DNA of 64,000 nucleotides from Ancistrus triradiatus (Eukaryota; Chordata; Actinopteri; Siluriformes; Loricariidae). The DNA lies in contig JAJAGP010000771.1 of assembly GCA_025084515.1 (NCBI GenBank), positions 231,001-295,000 on the forward strand. The letters run 5' to 3'. The position numbers and the translations under genes are program-made. Of this stretch, positions 22,756 through 34,085 are shown one piece after another; within the stretch, counting starts at the first letter, position 1, and every line of letters begins with the position of its first letter. The notes under the pieces are model-generated. The model did no database searches and had not been told where the DNA came from. It saw nothing but the letters and a program-made list of their open reading frames with translations.

Positions 22756-22929
22756 TATAATGTAAGGAAAATATTGTCGATCATAATAGGTTAGTAGAGG
22801 CCAATTTGATTTTGTCCATGATGGCTTTTCTCTTAAATGGATTGATCGCTGCAAAACAATACAAATATATTTTGACTAATCTTCAAAGCTTCATGATGGG
22901 ACAATTCTATTGCTGCTTGTGTCCCCTGA

Positions 22930-23060
22930 CATTGCAACAGTGACCCCTTCTGACCCTGCAATGGACTGACACCACATCCAGGGCACACTTATGCCTATGT
23001 ATTGTACTCATCAGGATAGGTGCTGAACAGCACCCCATGAATACCCCATAGATAAATAAT
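22930..23060 (+). mobile_element. SINE-like tail fragment
   Basis: GCAATGGACTGACACCACATCCAGGGC then CATCAGGATAGGTGCTGAAC resembles the 3' half of a SINE body. The A-rich GAAAGAAA tail runs to about 23088. Confidence 0.5.
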
Positions 23061-23090
23061 AAAGAAATAAGGAAAGAAAGAAAGAAAATA

Positions 23091-23358
23091 TTGATTGAAA
23101 ACACCTGAATCTAATTTCACCTTCTTATTGACTACTAATCCTAGAGGTTCACATACTATTGCCACTCACTAATATGTAATATTGGATCATTTTCCTCAAT
23201 AAATAAATGACCAAGTATACTATTTTTGTCTCATTTGTTTAAATGGGTTCTCTTTATCTACTTTTAGGACGTGTGTGAAAACCTGACGATGTTTTAGATC
23301 ATATTTATGCAGAAATATAGAAAATTCTGAAGGGTTCACAAACCTTCAAGCACCACTG
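23091..23358 (-). mobile_element. Isolated Tc1-like right end
   Basis: It closely matches the right noncoding end of the element at 49803-52076: GAAAACACCTGAATCTAATT, TTTTGCCACTCACTAATATG-like, TGGGTTCTCTTTATCTACTT, and the terminus AAGCACCACTG followed by TA. No coding sequence remains. Confidence 0.85.
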
Positions 23359-23360
23359 TA

Positions 23361-23510
23361 CCAGTAGGTTGATTAGGGTTTAAGTTGTCCCTAGGTGTGA
23401 CTGACCAATTGTGGATTGGCCTCCACCATGTCAAGAGTAATCTAATCCCAATGTTACCATGATATGCTCTAGATAAGCTGGTCACTGAACATGAATTTCA
23501 TTCAAGTGGC
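23361..23510 (+). mobile_element. SINE-like fragment, decayed
   Basis: GTAGGTTGATTAGGG, CAATTGTGGATTGGCC and AGATAAGCTGGTCACTGAA correspond in order to the SINE middle and tail at lower similarity. Confidence 0.45.
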
Positions 23511-24867
23511 CTATGAGACATAGTATGAGCAGCTTTAGCTTAATGTAGACTTTTTCTCCTTTAACTTTCCCCCTAGTGACACTGCGTGTCTCCGATACTA
23601 CTTTACCTGAGATTAAGAAATATTAATGGTGCTATCAATGGACAAAATGCATGACCAATATACATTAGATAATTATATGGGCATGTTGTATTTGCTCTAA
23701 TATGAAAGATATATAGAATATATATAAACAAGATTATACATTTGGTCAAATGTACCAGTCTTGTGCATTGTATTGCCTTTTATATCTCCAAAACAGCATA
23801 CCCAGTTTCCAAAACACCATGCCAAACAAAATATCCTTACATAATTCACAAAGAATTTAACACCTGACAGCCTGTCATTGCATATTATTAGTTTTCATGA
23901 ATTTCTGTGGTGACTATCAAGTGCTTCAGTGCATGCATTGCCAGTCATGATAGAACTTGCACTATTTTTCCCTTCAGAAAAGGATGGAAAGGTGAACTGC
24001 TCTGTGTAAAAAGGCTCTGCCACATGCATGAACACCTTTGGTTTGCTTAAAGGCCGTCTATCAGGGAATACTGTCACTCATTTTTTTTTCTTGTCACTTT
24101 AATGCTTCACTTACTAGCTTGTTTATGCCTTATAACCCTAAAGGGCAAAACTGGGGTTAGCAAAATATGTTACTAGGTAACAACTGAATAGGAATACAAT
24201 CACAGATGGACAGGTGCAAATGAAACATTATGACTGTAAAAAGAGCATCCTGCTTGTCTGATTTAACTGACAGGTGCATTTATTGCCAGAATAGCTTCTT
24301 TTGTGAAAGCCTCCTTGAACTTTAACTATGGAGTTGCTGTAGACAAAATTACTACTCACCAAACCTGCTGGTCTTTAACGAACTTTATGTTTTGCAATAT
24401 TTACTGATAATGTTAAACAGGAGAACATGGCATGCATTTCTTTGACTAAACTGAATAAATATATAACAGCAATTAAAACATTCCATGTTAATTTTGAGTT
24501 TAATAAGGGTAAGATCATTTCACTTAATGAGTTCTCAAAATACAATATTTATAGCTGTACAATAAGCCCAAGAGTTACCCCTCCTTCTGTGTTTGGTGTT
24601 TTCCTCTATTTTAACTATGGGTTCTATTATCTGATTTTGTTGAGACAATGCATATAGATACACAAAATGAATGACAATTGGTTTAATTCATTTTTAGACA
24701 AATTTTCTAAAGATTTTCATAACATCTTTGGTCAGATCTGACCAGCCATAGAATATTAGTGCAAGGAAGTGCAAATTCTGTGATAACAACTAATTAACGG
24801 AAATTGGTTCTTTAAAAAGGTACAATACCCTAGTTTGTGATAACAAATATATATATATATGATTTTG
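23511..24867. other. Unique AT-rich stretch
   Basis: Nothing recognisable. Short frames lack motifs. Confidence 0.5.
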
Positions 24868-25095
24868 CAGTGGTGCTTGAAAGTTTTCAAACCCTCTACT
24901 GTAGATCATTCTATATTTCTGCATAAACTTGATCAGATGTTAACAAAAAGAACCCAGTTAAACAAATGTGACAAAAATATTATTCTTGGTCTTTTATTTC
25001 TTGTGGAAAGTGATCCAATATCATATTGCACTTTCAGCTGTAACTGCAACTAAAAATTTCCAGTAATTGTTGATCAGTCCTGATTTTTGGACATT
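24868..25095 (-). mobile_element. Tc1-like left end with C-terminal codons
   Basis: It starts CAGTGGTGCTTGAAAG after an AT tract, continues with the GAACCCAGTTAAACAAATG terminal-repeat region, and reaches CTGCAACTAAAAATTTCC, the reverse-strand C-terminus of the 55172-56747 family (INSYRKR-like region, decayed). Internal and right parts are lost. Confidence 0.8.
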
Positions 25096-26699
25096 TAAAA
25101 TGGGGATTTAGTCCAGGATGTCTTCCATTAAACTATAATATATTATTATATAAACATAAAAGGCAGTATTATTTCTCACAGCTATTTCACCGTATTTATT
25201 TGTGAAAAGATTGATGACTTGTGAGACTTTATGTATTCACTGAACTGCTTCATCTATAACAATAAACAAGCTCTCTAAAGGAAAACAATGTAAAACTGAA
25301 ATCTCCAGCCTAATCTGCACATGCATTCATTTAAATTAAAATAAAGCTATTACGATAACCCCAACTCTCATCACTAGCTTAAGTATTCGTTAGCTTTCAC
25401 ACAGGCTGACTGAATTTAAAGCTATCTTCTATTAACTATTATTATGTTAATAACTATCTTCTATTAAGTATTGCTGCATTACTTATTTTAAACAACCTAT
25501 TTCCTAGTCATTATCACAAGCTTTGCACTTCTTTTAAAGTCCATAGATATATATATATATATATATACTAAACTAAGATGTACTAATGCTAATACTAACT
25601 AATGCTAGAAATGTATTGTGGTCTTATATGATGATTTATTGTATTAACATCCCATATACACCACAAACCTGTTTGTGAACTATGGTGAACTAGCACATCT
25701 GCTTGACAATGTCTTGACAGGGACTGTCAGGATTACGCAAAGGAAAGAAAAGAAACCATTCATAAGTGTTTTAGAAGGTCTCTCCTTTAAGGTCTGATAC
25801 AATTAGTTACAGTGACAGAAAGGCATCTTTCATCACAATATTCGTTGGCCGTGTTTGTTCTGAGATGACATACGTGCTAGAAGTCAGGAAGTCAAGGCCC
25901 GATCTGTCACACTTCTATCATACATAGGTTGAAATGTAACAGAAATTAAACATCTTGGGTGTGAGCATTACATCAACAGTGCAAAGGAAAAGATCTACAG
26001 AAATCTGAAGATTTGGCCAGAACTTGTGTCTGCAACAAGAAACAAAGACTGCCAGATATTCTATGTTTCGGTGTTCTGTGAGAAATGCACAAAAATATAC
26101 ACTGATTCACCGGGACATCAAATTAAATATGCCATATACCACCTATATAAAGATTTGACTCATAGGTGTAGTTGTAGCAGGCAAAGCATGAAGCTTCGTG
26201 GTTTTATAGTACTTTGCTTAATCGGGGCCTGGATAGCGTTGAGTCACTGACAGGACAATGAATTATGATATGATATCGTTTTGTTTTTGTATTTACAAGA
26301 AAACTGGACAGTGGACCATCACCTGAAGCCTTAATAGAAGCAGAATGATGAAACAGGTTCCAAAACACATTTAAAATTACTAATAAAATAACAGAGTCCA
26401 CGCAAGTTTAGCCAAAATTCATGAACAGTCCACATGTTATGAATACATAATGCAGAAATCCAGCAGTGATGTGCTTATATAATCCGTTGGATCTCAACCT
26501 TTTTATCAAACTGCTACAACAACATGACACAGAGCACAGGGTTTGAACAACACTGATTTAGAGGACAAAACTGTACCCTACTGTGCTACCCCAACACAGT
26601 ACTCAACATGGTACTAAGTGCTCCTGTTTAATTACCTAACGACAACCGAAGTTAGCTAGCAACATTTTTGGGGGGCTGGCATGTTGTTGGAAGCTTGAA
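25096..26699. other. Unique noncoding stretch
   Basis: No gene or family recognised. A short AT run lies at 25547-25567. Confidence 0.5.
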
Positions 26700-26879
26700 G
26701 CAATTTTCAGATGAATCAGAACGGCACATCATAAAAATGACAGTGTGAATGTGCGTGTGTTTGAGAGAGAGAGCCAGGTGTTGTAAGAGAGCCAAGAGAA
26801 GCTTGGAAAGCTTCCAAGTGAGAGTGATGTAATAGAAGTTGAAATAGTTCTGCTGTTTTGGCAGTTACAGTTCCTTTTC

Positions 26880-27200
26880 TCTCTCTAGTTTCTCCCTTCA
26901 TCATGGTCGCCGACACAGCAGGTGAAACATAACAATCGACGGTTTCATTACACGTGTGCGTGTCGCTATTCCCCCATGCCAGGGCCAATTGCCCGTGTCA
27001 TCGCCGCACTGATGGAGGAAAGGAGCATGCCAGTGTTAGTCTCCTTTTTCCATAATCCCTGTTTCTCTAAGGTCTCCCCTGCACATATACAACACAATAA
27101 ATATCCATGCAATATCCTCAGTCCAGACCAAATCCACTTGTTTGTGGTGGCAGCAGTCTGGCTGTCTGCATTTTTGATCTGGTCATAGCCTAAAAAGAAA
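26880..27200. promoter_or_regulatory. Candidate conserved noncoding block
   Basis: Non-repetitive, GC-balanced sequence (CATCATGGTCGCCGACACAG; CATGCCAGGGCCAATTGCCC; AAATATCCATGCAATATCC). Both strands are open for 88-121 codons here, but no frame resembles a known protein and the overlapping openness suggests constraint on DNA rather than coding. Inference only. Confidence 0.35.
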
Positions 27201-27759
27201 ACACTGCGGGCCACAGTGTGAGTCACAGACTTGGAAGGGAGCACACATCGGACAGAGGAAACTTGGACTTCTGACAGAGAATAATATGACTTGATCTTAA
27301 CCTCTTGACCTTCTGCAACATACAGATACATTTCACTACTGTACCTTGGCTCCCAACTGCCGCTTTACACTGTAGATGTTGAGATATATTCACAGACAAC
27401 TGGAATTTGTACTATTAGAAACCTACATTTGTTTAGTTATATGGTGTTTCTATAGGTCATAGAATATTGTGTTAGCATAAGAAAATGTCTACAATACAAA
27501 GCATGTCTGTAAATGCTGTAAATATAAAACATGAATTACAGCACAAAGATGAAATGTTTTGAAGCCTTCAGTAGTCTTCTTCATGTTTTTTTATTGTTTT
27601 CAATTAATAATGATAACTATAAAAAGACAGATTATACACTATCAGTAAAATAAAATGGACTAAGGCCAAAATGGGCTCAGAAAGCAGGAGTCTTTAGAAA
27701 ACAATTACCAGAAGGTTGTCTCATTCAGGTTTCGAGTCTAAAAGATGTGTTAAAATTCC
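27201..27759. other. Unique noncoding stretch
   Basis: No recognisable feature. Confidence 0.5.
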
Positions 27760-27769
27760 TGTCTAATAA

Positions 27770-27962
27770 AAAACATCAAAGACAGAATGAAGATTTTGGC
27801 AGACTATGGAACGTTTGATTCAGAGTGGTTCAGCAAAGTTGTATGTACTTGATGAATCACGATTTGAAGACCTGGTGAGAAGTGATTGCATCTGTACCAT
27901 GATTAATCGTGGAGAAAAAGTTGACAAGGTGTGGGGAGCCTTTTCAGCTGTTGATGATTTTT
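27770..27962 (+). pseudogene. Possible Tc1-like transposase fragment
   Basis: The frame reads TMERLIQSGSAKLYVLDESRFEDL and then VWGAFSAVDDF about 25 codons later. DESRF before a WGxFS motif fits the segment from the first catalytic Asp to the glycine-rich zone of Tc1 transposases, but spacing is shortened and flanks are unconvincing. Confidence 0.35.
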
Positions 27963-28257
27963 AGTCAGCAAATGTCTCAAACACCTTACATTTACATTAT
28001 ATTTAGTCATTTGGCAGAAGTTATCCAGCATGACTTAGAAAATGTGAAAACAATTGAAAGTGCCATGGATAATATAGAAATGTTCAATACAGTTAGATTA
28101 GGGTCTAGATATGTCACACCTTGCACTCCCTCGTCCAGCATCCCAGAATCAATTTTCCTAGTGCACTCACACCCCCAGTCAAGCCTCTGCACTCCCACGC
28201 TGTCATTTGTGTATAGTGTCATAGTGTATCTGTGTCATTAACTGTTTACATGCTTAT

Positions 28258-28300
28258 GCTGATCAGTCATAACATTAAAACCATCAACCATTGTGACCAT
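28258..28300 (+). mobile_element. Tc1-like left terminal fragment
   Basis: GCTGATCAGTCATAACATTAAAACCATC matches the terminal repeat of the lineage at 30451-31292. Confidence 0.6.
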
Positions 28301-28360
28301 TGGGGTTAAGCCTGCTAGTTGTGGTGTAATGGTGATACATTATATTTGGTGTGGATGATT

Positions 28361-28551
28361 TACATTTACAGCATTTAGCAGACGCCCTTATCCAGAGCGA
28401 CTTACAACTGATACAGTCTTACAATCCAAGCAATTGTGGGTTAAGGGCCTTGCTCAAGGACCCAACAGTGGCAGCTTGGCAGAGGTGGGATTTGAACCCT
28501 GGACCTTTTGGTTCATAGTCCAGTACCTTAACAGCTAGGCTACCACAGTCC
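28361..28551 (-). mobile_element. tRNA-derived SINE, second family, copy 1
   Basis: Reverse complement shows a tRNA-like head (GTGGTAGCCTAGCTGTTAAG; B-box GGGTTCAAATCCC), then GCCACTGTTGGGTCCTTGAG, and the conserved 3' part AAGTCGCTCTGGATAAGGGC GTCTGCTAAATG. Other copies lie at 32242, 32423, 38851, 42047 and 45449. A decayed tail piece of the same family is at 27985-28030. Confidence 0.88.
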
Positions 28552-28554
28552 AAA

Positions 28555-28627
28555 AATTGAGAGGATGGTTTCAATCCATCAACCTCTGGGTTCTGGGCAC
28601 AGCACGTTTCCGATGCGCCACTCTGCT
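28555..28627 (-). pseudogene. Initiator tRNA-Met pseudogene
   Basis: On the reverse strand the sequence begins AGCAGAGTGGCGCATCGGAA and contains CCCAGAACCCAGAGG and GATTGAAACCATCC, matching vertebrate initiator tRNA-Met along its length. The anticodon position reads CAG instead of CAT, the invariant T-loop C is changed, and the 3' acceptor strand is lost (CTCTCAAT instead of a complement to AGCAGAG). Nonfunctional as initiator tRNA. It lies 8 nt downstream of the Arg-like sequence, with no T-run terminator between. Confidence 0.8.
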
Positions 28628-28634
28628 TGTTTGT

Positions 28635-28707
28635 CACCCCAGATGGGACTCAAACCCACAATCCCTGGCTTAGGAGGCTAGTGCCTTAACCATTAGGCCA
28701 CTAGAGC
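28635..28707 (-). tRNA. tRNA-Arg(CCT)-like gene or pseudogene
   Basis: The 73-nt reverse-strand sequence keeps D-arm GGCCTAATGGTTAAGGC, anticodon loop CTCCTAA with anticodon CCT, and T-arm GTGGGTTTGAGTCCCAT, as in vertebrate tRNA-Arg-CCT. The acceptor GCTCTAG pairs with CTGGGGT using wobbles. Problems are one mismatch in the anticodon stem, TTT instead of TTC in the T-loop (invariant C changed), and no oligo-T terminator right after the 3' end. Probably a decaying copy; function cannot be excluded. Confidence 0.7.
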
Positions 28708-28709
28708 TC

Positions 28710-28905
28710 ACGGATCATGGATGTGCACCTGACAAATCAGCAGCAACTATGTGATGCTATCATGTCAATAAGGACCAAATGTTTCCAGCACCTTGTTGAA
28801 TCTATGCCACAAAGAATTAAAGAAATTTTGGTCTCAAAATGGGTTCCAACCAGGTACTAGCAAGGTGTACCTAATGAAGTGGTCTTTGACCACATGTATA
28901 TATCC
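28710..28905 (+). pseudogene. Tc1-like transposase C-terminus and right end
   Basis: It starts in ATGGATGTGCACCTGACAAA, continues through a QHLVESMPQRIKEI-like tail, and ends in the terminal repeat AAGGTGTACCTAATGAAGTGG. Same lineage as 33488-34085. The rest of the element is absent. Confidence 0.8.
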
Positions 28906-30450
28906 AGTTGCTCAGGCATGTCATGTTTAACCATCCAACAATCAACTTTCCATGGAATGAATGACATATTTTACATCTCTAACATTCTAGTCACCAGAAT
29001 TAAATAGACGCAGGTGTTCGATAATTATAGTGCAGCCAGAAGAATACGCCTCTTTTATTAGTTGGGTAGTAAAAACATATGTTTCAAAATCTAGAAATAA
29101 GCAAGTACCACACTGAGTTTTGCAATGTTAATTCTAGAGTAAATATATCATTTTACTCTCCACTGTATTCAACTCTATTCAACGAGATTCCACAAGGTTA
29201 AGTTAAAGATCAAACGCAATTAGGTATTCTTTTTTAACAGACATAAATTATTTCAAGCGACACAATTTACACAAGCTGCACTTGTACAAAAGCTGCAGTA
29301 CATACACTAAATCATGGTGTTAAAAGACAACAACAGTCAGGTGTGCACCATGCTGCAGGATTCACTTCCACACCCTCCATTCATTATTCTGCAAGGTGTG
29401 TTTTTTTTTTGTTTTTTTTGTTGACCCATCCTCTACAAATACAGTCACATAGCCCAGAATCTGTGACAAAGGTAGAATGCTCAATCAAATCTCTGCCTCA
29501 TACCTCTCATACTCAGGTAAGTCTACAGCAAAAGTACAAGCTGAATAAATACTTTTGCACTAATTGCTAGAGACTGCTAGGCCTAACGCAGAGCCTTCTC
29601 CATGAATGAAAGGATTTAAACTATGGAGTACACACACACACACACACACACATTGATGTTACCCGGTTCGACAGGTTAAGGTTCGTCTTTTCATTCTCAA
29701 ATGAAAGATAAGTTTTAATATGAAGTTCCTGCACTTCTGAAATGCTGCAAGGTCCAAAAAGGTTATGCATGCACATACATGCTGTTTTTCTTTAGTTCCT
29801 AGAAGATAATTAAATACTTTTCTTTTAAATCTAAATCCTTAACCTGCTCCTGACCTAAGCTGAATGCTAATTAACCATAACTGTACCGATTATAACACAA
29901 AGCTAAGTTATGATGTGCCCATAAGGTGTCTAGGTGGAGAAAAGGGGAGTAAAGAGCATCAGATTCACTTCATTGTACTGGGGTGGAGCCAAATACGAAG
30001 TTATTATGGTTAATCCCCATAATCCCCCAGATGGACAGCCATAATTGTATGAGGTGACAATGGAGGGAGTGCAGGGGTTCAGAACAGCTAACATGCACTA
30101 GCTAGCTAGTTTTCGCAACAATGAGTGACAGGCAACATTAAAACAATTTTCACAAAGCTCCTCTTTGACAAAAAAACTTAACTGTTATTATTTTAAACAT
30201 GGACAAATATTATAAACAATATACAAATATTTCATAAGTTTTGTCAATTGAATCTAAGCATCTGCATTGATTTCGATATGAGATCTGCCGCAAAAATGGA
30301 CAAGCTAAAATCAGCGTATGGGTTGTTAAATATTCATTCTTGGTGTTTGAAACCAAATTAGTGTCCTAACTTCAGCCCACTAGAGCTAGCTAGTTAGCTA
30401 GATTGGTCAAATTATAGGTTTGATTTAGCTAAATACTACACACAAACATA
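28906..30450. other. Unique stretch with one CA repeat
   Basis: No gene seen. A CA microsatellite is at 29629-29652 and T-rich runs are at 29400-29422. Confidence 0.5.
29629..29652. repeat. (CA)n microsatellite
   Basis: A short CA dinucleotide run of about 11 units. Confidence 0.9.
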
Positions 30451-31292
30451 CACCAATCAGCCATGACAGTAAATACCACCAACAGGTGAAGGGAATAATG
30501 CTGTCAGTGCTCTGGGCAGTGTTCTGCTGGGAAACCTTGGGTCCCAATATTCATGTGGATGTTTGCCATGTACTTTGACACGTGCCACCTACCTAAACAT
30601 TGTTGCAGACCAAGCATACACTTTGATGGCAACAGTATTCTGTCATGGCAGAAAAATAGTTCAGGAGTGGTATGAGGAACATGACAGGAAGTTTGAAGGT
30701 TTGACATGGCCTCCAAATTCCACAGATCTGAAACTGACCTATGGGATGCACAAAACAAACAAGTCCGGTTCATGGAGGCCCCCACAATTTACAACACTTA
30801 ACAGATCTGCTTCTAACGTGTCTTGATGCATACTCAATAATTCAGGTGAGAAAGTCCCAGAAGTTGAATCAGTTCATCTGGACATAAGATTTCCTATAAA
30901 ACCTTATGTCCAGATTTGACTTCATTCATGAAATAAATATTTAGAATATTTTACATACCAGGTGTACAGGTACAGGTGTTGTTTTCTATTCTCTGAAGGG
31001 TTAGAAGGACCTGACTGCACTGATTTATGCATATAAACACAGAACAAAAACAGAAAGTTTACCAAACAAAAGATTTGTGAAAATCCCAGGAGTTATATCA
31101 GTTAACAAACAAACTATTAACAAAATGACTGATTTAACTTCTGGGATACTACTAATGTCTTTGTTACCATATACCATGAGACACCTTCAGATGTCTTGTG
31201 GAGTCCATGACTCATTGAGTCAGAGCTTTGGTGGCTTGAGGCAGACCCACTCAATACTAGGCAGGTGGTTTTAATGTTATGGTTGATTGGTG
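30451..31292 (+). pseudogene. Tc1-like element remnant with foreign interior
   Basis: The ends CACCAATCAGCCATGACAGT and, reversed, CACCAATCAACCATAACATT are inverted repeats. The body holds an AVFCWETLG zone, a TLTRATYLNIVADQ block, then KIVQEWYEEHDRKFEGLTWP and PPNSTDL, where the catalytic Glu is lost. The C-terminus (TFRCLVESM-like) appears at about 31170. Between 30826 and 31130 the copy is disrupted by unrelated sequence that includes one arm of a long inverted repeat. Confidence 0.8.
30915..31079 (+). repeat. Long inverted repeat, arm A
   Basis: About 165 bp matching the reverse complement of 31494-31654 at roughly 92% by eye. Landmarks are CATTCATGAAATAAATATTT, CTCTGAAGGGTTAGAAGGAC and AACACAGAACAAAAACAG. 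It lies within a Tc1 remnant. Confidence 0.9.
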
Positions 31293-31493
31293 CAGTCAAA
31301 TAAGTAACACAAACATGGAACTCTATGTGTGATAAAGATTAATATAAGTTGTAAACATGCTTGCTGTGTAATAAGCCACAGCAAACTTCTATAAACAGAA
31401 TTAATAAATCCATGATTTGCTTGCTGGCTTGCTTACTTAATAATGAATCACCTAATCATTCCAGGTAGCTTATTTAAAGAGAAAACACTACTA

Positions 31494-31654
31494 TCATAAA
31501 TCTTTTGTTTGGTAACCTTTCTGTTTTTGTTCTGTGTTTATATGCAAAAATCAGTGCAGTCAGGTCCTTCTAACCCTTCAGAGAATAGAAGAAACACCTG
31601 TACATACACCTGGTATGTAAAATATTATAAATATTTATTTCATGAATGAAGTAA
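31494..31654 (-). repeat. Long inverted repeat, arm B
   Basis: The partner of arm A, about 415 bp away, outside the Tc1 terminus. A 25-bp piece (ATGTAAAATATTATAAATAT) recurs at 32609-32630. Confidence 0.9.
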
Positions 31655-32241
31655 AACCAAAAGCATCAACCAATTTAAAACGCTACTTTGTTGTTATAGG
31701 GTGCCTATCTAACTGAGAGAGGTACTAAACAATCAAAAATACTAATTTGAATGACTCGTGTCTACATGCTACATGCCAGTTCTGGTGGTGTTTTGAAGGG
31801 TTTGGTAATGTGAGACTATTAACAAAATGACAAGATATCTGACCAGTCAGATTTATTTATGTCTACCCCTTCTCAGCATACTGAAGAAGGTGCTATGTAT
31901 TTACCATTCATTAATAAACGTCATTGTTTATGTGCATGTTAATTTGGTAGCATTAAATACAACTTGCAAGGAAACTTGCAATAATTCAGCAAGGTCAGCC
32001 AAGTCTGCCGACAAAATAATAGACCATTTTCTGGCAAAGGAGTGGATGATGGACCTGGTGACGGACTGGTGAGTTGGGTGTTTACTTAATGTTTCTATAC
32101 ATAAATTTCATACATGCTGCTTTTGTCATTCGTAGTTTTGGCATTTGTGGGCCTTCAATCTATATTCTGAAATCCATACAGTTATATAAAGTCAAGTCTG
32201 TGCACCGCCTGTTTGTCAGAACGATTCTTGACATCTTGATC
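31655..32241. other. Unique noncoding stretch
   Basis: No gene recognised. CTATTAACAAAATGAC at 31817-31832 repeats a phrase present at 31111-31126, so this flank may share ancestry with the region around arm A. Confidence 0.45.
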
Positions 32242-32422
32242 TGTGGGACTGTGGTGACCTAGTGGTTAGGGTACTGCCAAGTACCAAGTACCATCTCTGC
32301 CAAGCTGCCACTGTTGGGTCCTTGAGCAAGAACCTTAACCCACAATTGCTTGGATTGTAAGACTGTATCAATTGTAAGTCGCTCTGGATAAGGGTGTCTG
32401 CTAAATGCTGTAAATGCTGTAA
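32242..32422 (+). mobile_element. tRNA-derived SINE, second family, copy 2
   Basis: GTGGTGACCTAGTGGTTAGG head, GCCACTGTTGGGTCCTTGAG, and GTCGCTCTGGATAAGGGTGT tail with repeated AAATGCTGT units at the 3' end. Confidence 0.88.
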
Positions 32423-32593
32423 ATGTACTGGACTATGGACCAGTACATCCAGGGTTCAAATCCCACCTGCACCAAGCTGCCACTGTTGGGTCCTTTGGCC
32501 CTTAACCCACAACCGCTTGGATTGTAACAGTTGTAATTGCTCTGGTTGTATCAGTTGCAAGTCGCTCTGGATAAGGGCGTCTGTTAATTGCCT
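32423..32593 (+). mobile_element. tRNA-derived SINE, second family, copy 3 (tandem)
   Basis: It follows copy 2 head-to-tail, lacks the first ~25 bp of the head, and keeps the B-box GGGTTCAAATCCC and GTCGCTCTGGATAAGGGCGT. Confidence 0.85.
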
Positions 32594-33487
32594 AGATGTA
32601 TATATAGATCTGATATGTAAAATATTATAAATATAACAACTCGATGAGGTGTTGATGTCCACAGGATCCACTTTCACTATCATGTCATTCATGGTATACT
32701 TGAGAAAACCTCTCAAGATTTGCAATTTTTGAAATACTGGCAATGGTCTAGCACAGATGAACATGCCTTGTTTCCAAATCACTCAGATCGTTCAATTTTC
32801 CCATTGTAATGTGGATTCTAACTGAAACGGTTTCACAGAAAACTTTATTACTTGATTTTGTACTGCACATCGACAATAAGCTAATAAAAATGATGTCTAC
32901 AAACAACGAGACAACCAAAATGGCCTCACTGCTTCCAAATAAAGGAAATCAACAAACTCAGGCCAGATTAGATTTCCCAAACTCAAATAAATATAATATT
33001 TTATTTTCTTTCTTCAGATACAACTTAACTACTGTACTTCCTTTCATTCAAGAGTTCTTATCAGTCATTTCATATTTACCCAGTTTTCATCTTCTGCTGG
33101 TTTCAGTCTAATCAGCTTTAATTTAGTTTTTAGCTCAGTTTTCAGGTCTAACTTTTCAGCTGTCTATTTTAATGTCTCATCTGAGCTCTCATTTCTCAGC
33201 TCTTTATCTGAACAGTTTCATGTTCACAATATTTATAGTTTTTAATTGACATTCTACTGTAACAGCTACTGTCAATTGTGCATATAAATATGCATTTAGT
33301 ACAAGTTATATTTTTGTTTGCAAAATGTTATGTTAGAATGTTTATTTTTATTTTTTTTTCTACAGAAATGGTCACTACTGTAATGACTGCAATTTCCCCT
33401 CTGGGATCAATAAAATATTCTGATTCTGATTTAAACTATTTACTGTTCACATTTAAACTATTTTAAACTGTATACAATTTACCAAGT
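32594..33487. other. Unique AT-rich stretch
   Basis: No gene recognised. CCCCTCTGGGATCAATAAA at about 33399 resembles the 3' end of some fish non-LTR elements, but the surrounding sequence does not extend the match. Confidence 0.45.
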
Positions 33488-34085
33488 TGCACACGTCCAC
33501 CAAAATTGGACAATAGTAGTAGAACAAATGTTGCCTAGTCTTATGAGCCTTGATTCCTGTTCTGACATTTGTATGGTATGTCTCAAAATTTGATGTAAAC
33601 AACATGAAAGCATGGACCCACCCTGCCTTGTATCAACAGCTCAGGCTGCTGCTGGTGGTGTAATGGTCTGGGGGATATTTTCTTGGCACATTTAATACTA
33701 ATAAAATTGTTTAAATGCTACAGCCTACCTGAATATTGTTGCTGACCATGTTCATCCCTTTATGACCACAGTGTACCCATATGCTGATGGCGACTTCCAG
33801 CAGGAATGTGCAGCTTCACAAAGCCCAAATCATCTCAAACTGTATGAAAACAGCCTTCACAGTCACTAGACCTCAATCCAGTAGAGCACATTTGGGATGT
33901 GATGGAACAGGAGATTAGAATCATGGATGTTATGCTATCATGTCAATATGGACCAAATTCTCGGAGGAATATTTCCAGCACCTTTCAGAATCTATGATAC
34001 GAAGAATTAAGGCAGTTGTGAAGGCAAAATCAGGATTACTAACCGGGTACTAACAAGGTGTACCTAATAAACTGTCTGGTGAGTG
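33488..34085 (+). pseudogene. Tc1-like transposase remnant with intact right end
   Basis: The copy starts at the segment before the first catalytic Asp, continues with ESMDPPCLV-like, QAAAGGVMVWGIFSWH and VEQEIRIMD-like blocks, then SIWTKFSEEYFQHLSESM and an RRIKAVVKAKSG tail, and ends CTAATAAACTGTCTGGTGAGTG before TA. Frameshifts separate all of these and the catalytic QQDN and NPIE motifs are partly gone. The 5' half of the element is missing. Confidence 0.8.
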
